Below, in pieces: positions 60,419 through 64,000 of a stretch of DNA of 64,000 bases. This stretch comes from Prosthecodimorpha hirschii (GTDB taxonomy: Bacteria > Pseudomonadota > Alphaproteobacteria > Rhizobiales > Ancalomicrobiaceae): NCBI RefSeq assembly GCF_001305515.1, contig NZ_LJYW01000001.1, forward strand, positions 4,235,934 to 4,299,933. Direction: 5' to 3'. The notes under the pieces are model-generated. The model was not told the DNA's origin. It saw only the letters and a program-made list of their open reading frames with translations, and ran no database searches. Each line of letters opens with the position of its first letter. Position 1 is the first letter of the stretch. The translations under genes and the position numbers were made by a program.

Positions 60419-61272
60419 GGGGCGGCCTTGAGCTCGACGGGCGATGCCGGTGCGGCCGTGAAGGGGCGGTCGTGCTGGAGCGCAGGGATGCGCCCGCGCG
60501 CCTCGGCGACGCGGCCGAGATCGATATCGGCGATCGCGATGCCGGGGCCATCGGCCGCCTCGGCGACGATCCGGCCCCAGGGGTCGATGATCAGGCTGTG
60601 GCCATAGGTCGAGCGGCCGTTCTCGTGCAGGCCGCTCTGCGCGGCCGCAAACACCCAGGCTCCGTTCTCGATCGCCCGGGCGCGCAGCAGGACATGCCAA
60701 TGCGCTTCGCCGGTCTGCTGCGTGAAGGCGGCGGGGACGCTCAGGATGTCGGCGCCGGCCTCGCGGGCGAGCGCCCTGAACAGCTGCGGGAAGCGCAGGT
60801 CGTAGCAGATGGCGAGGCCGAGCCGGCCCCACGGCAGGTCGACCGTGACGGATTCCGCGCCCGGGCGGATGCGGTTGCTCTCGCGGTAGCTCTCGCCGCC
60901 GACTAGGTCGACGTCGAAGAGATGGATCTTGTCGTAGCGCGCCGCGACCGAACCGTCGGGGGCGATCACGAAGGCGCGGTTGGCGGCCTTGGCCTCGGCC
61001 ACCTTGATGGCCAGCGAGCCGATATGCAGCCAGATGCCCAATTCGGCGGCGACGGCGCGGAGCCGCGCCAGGGTCGGGTCGGACGCCTCGTCGGTCAGTG
61101 CCGCGAACAGGCGGTCGCCGTTATGTTCCATGATGTTGGTGTTTTCCGGCGTCTGCACATAGTGCGCACCGGCCGCAGCCGCCTCGCGCACCAGCGCTTC
61201 GACGGCCGCGATATTGGCCTCGACCGAGCGGGAGGCCGTGGTCTGGACGAGCGCGGCGCGGAATTGGGTCAT
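60415..61272 (-). CDS. carbon-nitrogen hydrolase (Nit-type omega-amidase-like)
   Basis: 285 residues, nitrilase superfamily. Catalytic Glu in TPENTN, Lys in YDKIHLFDVD, and Cys in AICYDLRFPQLFR. The family (NIT1/NIT2-like) hydrolyses deaminated glutathione or omega-amides. Position beside glutaredoxin supports a metabolite-repair role for deaminated glutathione, an inference. ATG at 61272 (MTQFRAALVQTTAS). Translationally coupled to the DUF1178 gene. Confidence 0.92.
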   Translation of the reverse strand: MTQFRAALVQTTASRSVEANIAAVEALVREAAAAGAHYVQTPENTNIMEHNGDRLFAALTDEASDPTLARLRAVAAELGIWLHIGSLAIKVAEAKAANRAFVIAPDGSVAARYDKIHLFDVDLVGGESYRESNRIRPGAESVTVDLPWGRLGLAICYDLRFPQLFRALAREAGADILSVPAAFTQQTGEAHWHVLLRARAIENGAWVFAAAQSGLHENGRSTYGHSLIIDPWGRIVAEAADGPGIAIADIDLGRVAEARGRIPALQHDRPFTAAPASPVELKAAP

Positions 61273-61353
61273 GGCTCTCACCGGGAGATGCCGGCCGTTG
61301 CGGCCGGCCGGTCGGGTTGATAGGCCGGGTCGGCCGCAGCGGATCCGGAAAGG

Positions 61354-61623
61354 CTAGCCCTGCGCCCCGGCGGACGCCAGCAGCGGATCGAGGCGGCCGG
61401 CGCGATCGAGGGCATGCAGGTCGTCGCAGCCGCCGACATGGGTCGTGCCGACGAAGATCTGCGGGAAGGTGGTCCGGCCCGACCGGTCCATCATCTCCCG
61501 GCGCAGATCTGGCGATCCGGTCGCGTCCTTCTCTTCGTAGGCGATGCCCTTGCGGTCGAGCAGCGCCTTGGCGGCGCTGCAATAGCCGCAGAATTCACGC
61601 GTGTAGATGACGACGGCTGCCAT
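61354..61623 (-). CDS. grxC: glutaredoxin 3
   Basis: 89 residues. Redox motif CGYC (FCGYCSAAKALLDRKG), TFPQIFVGTTHVGGCDDLHAL (cis-Pro and GG motif). A dithiol glutaredoxin using glutathione. The ATG at 61623 (MAAVVIYTREFC) is used. It lies between comF and the nitrilase gene on the same strand. Confidence 0.95.
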   Translation of the reverse strand: MAAVVIYTREFCGYCSAAKALLDRKGIAYEEKDATGSPDLRREMMDRSGRTTFPQIFVGTTHVGGCDDLHALDRAGRLDPLLASAGAQG

Positions 61624-61663
61624 GGTGCGGATCCGGGTGGAGGGCCGGTGTGACCGATCTCCG

Positions 61664-62476
61664 TCATATATGCAAGGTTCCGGCCGCGGCAACCCGCGCG
61701 AAGGTGATCACGTCGACCCCGGCCGCGCCGCCGCGCTTCAGCGCGCGCGTGGCGGCCTTGACGGTGGCGCCGGTGGTCAGCACGTCGTCGACGAGGAGGA
61801 TGTGCATCCCGGCGACGCGCGCCTTGGCGGCCGGCGGCACCCGGAAGGCGCCGGCGACATTCTCGGCGCGCTCGCGCGGATTGAGCCCGACCTGGCGATC
61901 GGTCGCCTTGATGCGGGCGAGTGCGAGCGGGTCGACCGGCAGACCGCATTGGCGCCCGAGTTCGGCGGCGATCAGCTGCGACTGGTTGAACTTGCGCGTC
62001 AGCAGCCGGCTCGGATGCAGCGGCACCGGCACGATCAGGCCCGCGCGGGGGAAGAGGTCGGTCCCGGCCCGCGCCGTCAGGCGCCCGATCAGGCGGCCGA
62101 GCTCGGTGCGGTCCTGGTATTTCAGCCGGTGGACCAATTCGGCCGCCATTCCCTCGTAGAGCACGGCCGCGCGGGCCTTGTCGAAGGGCGGCGGATCGGC
62201 GATCGCCTCGGCCGAGAGCGCGCCGGGGCCGAGGTCGTAGCCGAACGGAATGCCGAGCCGCTCGCAATAGGGCCGCTCGATCAGGCGCAGGTCGGCCCAG
62301 CAGCCGGCACACAGGCTGTGCGGCTCGGCGACCGGAATGCGGCACTGGCTGCACACCGGCGGCAGCACGAAATCGAGCCCGCGCCGGAAGAGCCGAGCCG
62401 CCCCGGCGACAAGGCCGGACCCGCCGCCCGCGTGGGCACGGTCGAACAGACGGCGGATCGGCGTGTGCGGGTCCAT
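61664..62476 (-). CDS. ComF family phosphoribosyltransferase-like protein
   Basis: 270 residues. An N-terminal double zinc finger (PPVCSQCRIPV...CAGCWADL) and C-terminal PRTase domain with VPVPLHPSRLLTRKFNQSQLIA and the PRPP loop ILLVDDVLTTGATVKAATR. ComF homologues take part in DNA uptake or phosphate-sugar metabolism. ATG at 62476 (MDPHTPIRRLF). The open frame extends far upstream but overlaps the divergent methyltransferase gene and is ignored. Confidence 0.93.
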   Translation of the reverse strand: MDPHTPIRRLFDRAHAGGGSGLVAGAARLFRRGLDFVLPPVCSQCRIPVAEPHSLCAGCWADLRLIERPYCERLGIPFGYDLGPGALSAEAIADPPPFDKARAAVLYEGMAAELVHRLKYQDRTELGRLIGRLTARAGTDLFPRAGLIVPVPLHPSRLLTRKFNQSQLIAAELGRQCGLPVDPLALARIKATDRQVGLNPRERAENVAGAFRVPPAAKARVAGMHILLVDDVLTTGATVKAATRALKRGGAAGVDVITFARVAAAGTLHI

Positions 62477-62611
62477 GGTGCAACCATAGCGCTGAAGCGC
62501 CCGCGCGCCCAGCGTGCCGGCATCCCTCGGCGGCCGGGGACTGGCTGGTCGGCTTTGACCTTCGCGCGCGGCCGGCCCATATAGCCGCCAACCGCAAGGG
62601 CCGAGGCCAGC

Positions 62612-63520
62612 ATGACCGTACCGCCGATCTTCGACCGCACGCTGCTCGCCCGCCGGCGCGGCCGTGCGCTTCGCGAGGCCCGGCCGGGCGCCGATTTCCT
62701 GATGGCCCGCGTGGTCGAGGATCTCGCCGACCGGCTGGCGACGGTGAGCCGACACTTTCCCGTCGCCGTCGCGCTCGGCGATCCGACCGGTCGGACGGCC
62801 GCGATGTTGCGGGCCTCCGGCAAGGTCGGCCACGTCGTGGAGGCCCTGCCGCCGGCCGATCCGGCGCCGGCGGGCCGGGGCGACCTGATCGCCGACGAAG
62901 CCCTGCTGCCGTTTCGCGACGCTGCGCTCGACCTCGTCGTGGCGCCGCTTTCGCTGCACTGGCTGGACGATCTGCCCGGCGCGCTCGTCCAGATCCGGCG
63001 GGCCTTGAGGCCGGACGGGCTGCTGCTCGCGGCCCTGCCGGGCGGAGACACGCTGTCGGAACTGCGCCGCAGCCTGATCGCCGCCGAGGCCGAGACGGCC
63101 GGCGGCGCGAGCCCGCGCGTCGCGCCCTTCGTCGACATCCGCGATCTCGGCGGCCTTCTGCAACGGGCAGGCTTCGCGCTGCCGGTCACGGATGTCGACC
63201 GGATGACCGTGCGCTATGACGACATGTTCGCGCTGATGATCGACCTGCGCGCCATGGGGGCGACCAGCATCCTGGCCGAACGCAGCCGCAAGCCGGCCGG
63301 TCGCGGCCTGTTCCTGCGCGCCGCCGCGCTCTATGCCGAGCGCCATGCCGATCCCGACGGGCGCATCCGGGCGACCTTCGAGATCGTGTCCGCATCGGGC
63401 TGGGCGCCGCACGAGAGCCAGCAGAAGCCGGCCCGGCGCGGTTCGGCGACCGTCAGGCTCGCCGATGCGCTTGGAACGGTCGAGCGGTCCGGCGGCGAGA
63501 CGGCGGACGGGGGCGAGTGA
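62612..63520 (+). CDS. class I SAM-dependent methyltransferase (NDUFAF5/BioC-like)
   Basis: 302 residues. It begins MTVPPIFDRTLLARRRGRA, as do alphaproteobacterial homologues of human NDUFAF5, and has a diverged Rossmann core (VAVALGDPTGRTAAML), DEALLPFRDAALDLVVAPLSLHWLDDLPGALVQIRRALRPDGLLLAALPG and FVDIRDLGGLLQRAGF. Substrate unknown. It could modify a complex I subunit, by analogy. Divergent from comF. Confidence 0.88.
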   Translation: MTVPPIFDRTLLARRRGRALREARPGADFLMARVVEDLADRLATVSRHFPVAVALGDPTGRTAAMLRASGKVGHVVEALPPADPAPAGRGDLIADEALLPFRDAALDLVVAPLSLHWLDDLPGALVQIRRALRPDGLLLAALPGGDTLSELRRSLIAAEAETAGGASPRVAPFVDIRDLGGLLQRAGFALPVTDVDRMTVRYDDMFALMIDLRAMGATSILAERSRKPAGRGLFLRAAALYAERHADPDGRIRATFEIVSASGWAPHESQQKPARRGSATVRLADALGTVERSGGETADGGE

Positions 63521-63595
63521 ACGGGCGGTGTGAACGGGGGCGGGTGATCGGGGTTTGGCGACGGCCGGCGCGCCTCTGGGCCGGCGCGCGGCGCT

Positions 63596-63808
63596 TCAGC
63601 TCGATTTCACATTCGAGCGGATCAGGCCGCTGACCCAGTCCCACTGGGCGGCGAGCTGCTCGCCGAAGCCGGTGATGCCGGCGATGATGACGATGACCAC
63701 GAGACTGGCGATCAGGCCGTACTCGATCGACGTCGCGCCGAACTCGTCGGTGCGGAGAGCCGAGAGACGGCTGCGCACGAAGGTCACGACGGTCGAAGCT
63801 GCGGTCAT
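63596..63808 (-). CDS. Flp family type IVb pilin
   Basis: 70 residues. The class-IVb prepilin motif GATSIEYGLIASLVVIVIIAGITGFG is present: Gly before the cleavage point, Glu+5 and Tyr of the Flp motif, then a hydrophobic helix. The subunit is assembled by Tad machinery, which is not in this window. ATG at 63808, only 16 bases after the mutT stop, so probably co-transcribed with mutT or driven from within it. Confidence 0.93.
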   Translation of the reverse strand: MTAASTVVTFVRSRLSALRTDEFGATSIEYGLIASLVVIVIIAGITGFGEQLAAQWDWVSGLIRSNVKSS

Positions 63809-63824
63809 CGCGGGGTCCGTCAGA

Positions 63825-64000
63825 TCAGGTCGACGAGGTGCGGGATCAGCGGTTCATCGGCCGGCGGCATGGGATAGTCCCGGAGGTCGCGGGGCCGGAC
63901 CCATTTCAGGGCCTGTCCCTCGCGCGCCACGACCGTTCCCGACCAGCGCCGACACACCCATAGTGGCATCAGCAAGTGAAAATTGGGATAAACATGGCTG
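63825..64000 (-). CDS. mutT: 8-oxo-dGTP diphosphatase MutT (C-terminal part, cut by window end)
   Basis: 58 codons of the 3' end are in the window: SHVYPNFHLLMPLWVCRRWSG, REGQALKWVRPRDLRDYPMPPAD and EPLIPHLVDLI match the C-terminus of alphaproteobacterial MutT Nudix hydrolases, which remove oxidised dGTP. The Nudix box itself lies outside the window, so catalytic residues are not seen. Confidence 0.85.

Overview
This window looks like chromosomal DNA of a high-GC, free-living alphaproteobacterium of the order Hyphomicrobiales (Rhizobiales). This is inferred from gene content and order: fdxA-carD-rpoH2, bolA // dnaJ-like-cobS-cobT with the aerobic cobaltochelatase, aroK-aroB next to xerD and accA, cysD-cysNC, and comF-grxC-nitrilase-DUF1178. 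A perfect CtrA-type site (TTAA-N7-TTAA) upstream of a chemoreceptor also fits. No genus is claimed.

Layout. 1-3600: ferredoxin fdxA, carD, an RpoH2-type heat-shock sigma factor and a small secreted protein. 3781-5833: a structured intergenic repeat (copy 1), a lytic transglycosylase and an uncharacterised protein. 5884-9344: an AT-richer 3.4-kb insert bounded by a decayed tRNA-Arg copy and the intact tRNA-Arg(CCT), carrying one large TIR / NTPase-like / helical-repeat protein that looks like a single-gene anti-phage defence protein. 9506-12345: SNase-like protein and an M48 lipoprotein protease. 12370-14020: eight tandem units of about 203 bp with no gene. 14098-18043: S4-domain protein and SUV3-like helicase. 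18475-19665: a second, degenerate tandem array. 19757-23262: two DUF3108 paralogues flanking a small membrane protein, rpmB and a queuosine-precursor transporter. 23524-28856: phytase-esterase-like protein, cobT, cobS (with three 36-bp hairpin repeats upstream), a J-domain protein and bolA. 29075-30624: a large periplasmic protein, repeat copy 2 and a 24-residue membrane protein. 30745-35705: GH15 enzyme divergent from a membrane-anchored trehalose-phosphate synthase and otsB. 35743-43740: DUF1194 and pentapeptide proteins, YihY/BrkB protein, MscS-family channel, CAP lipoprotein, acyl-CoA synthetase. 43838-47785: sulfate assimilation (cysQ, cysD, cysNC). 47892-53219: two paralogous glycosyltransferases, a phosphoribosyltransferase and a chemoreceptor. 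53395-57882: aroB, aroK, a small membrane protein, xerD, accA. 58111-64000: L,D-transpeptidase, DUF1178, nitrilase, grxC, comF, methyltransferase, Flp pilin and a partial mutT.

How the genes work together. CysD and CysN-C make ATP sulfate into APS and PAPS, and CysQ removes the PAP by-product. OtsA and OtsB make trehalose, and the divergent GH15 enzyme may hydrolyse it or a related glucan. CobS and CobT are the AAA+ and VWA subunits for cobalt insertion in aerobic B12 synthesis. MltB, the L,D-transpeptidase, MscS and several exported proteins act on the envelope.

The signals most worth following are: (1) the two-copy three-hairpin repeat, whose base changes and G-U pairs point to an RNA made from the minus strand; (2) the tRNA-flanked TIR island with a 17-bp inverted repeat just upstream of the gene; (3) the 203-bp tandem array; (4) hairpin repeats upstream of cobS.
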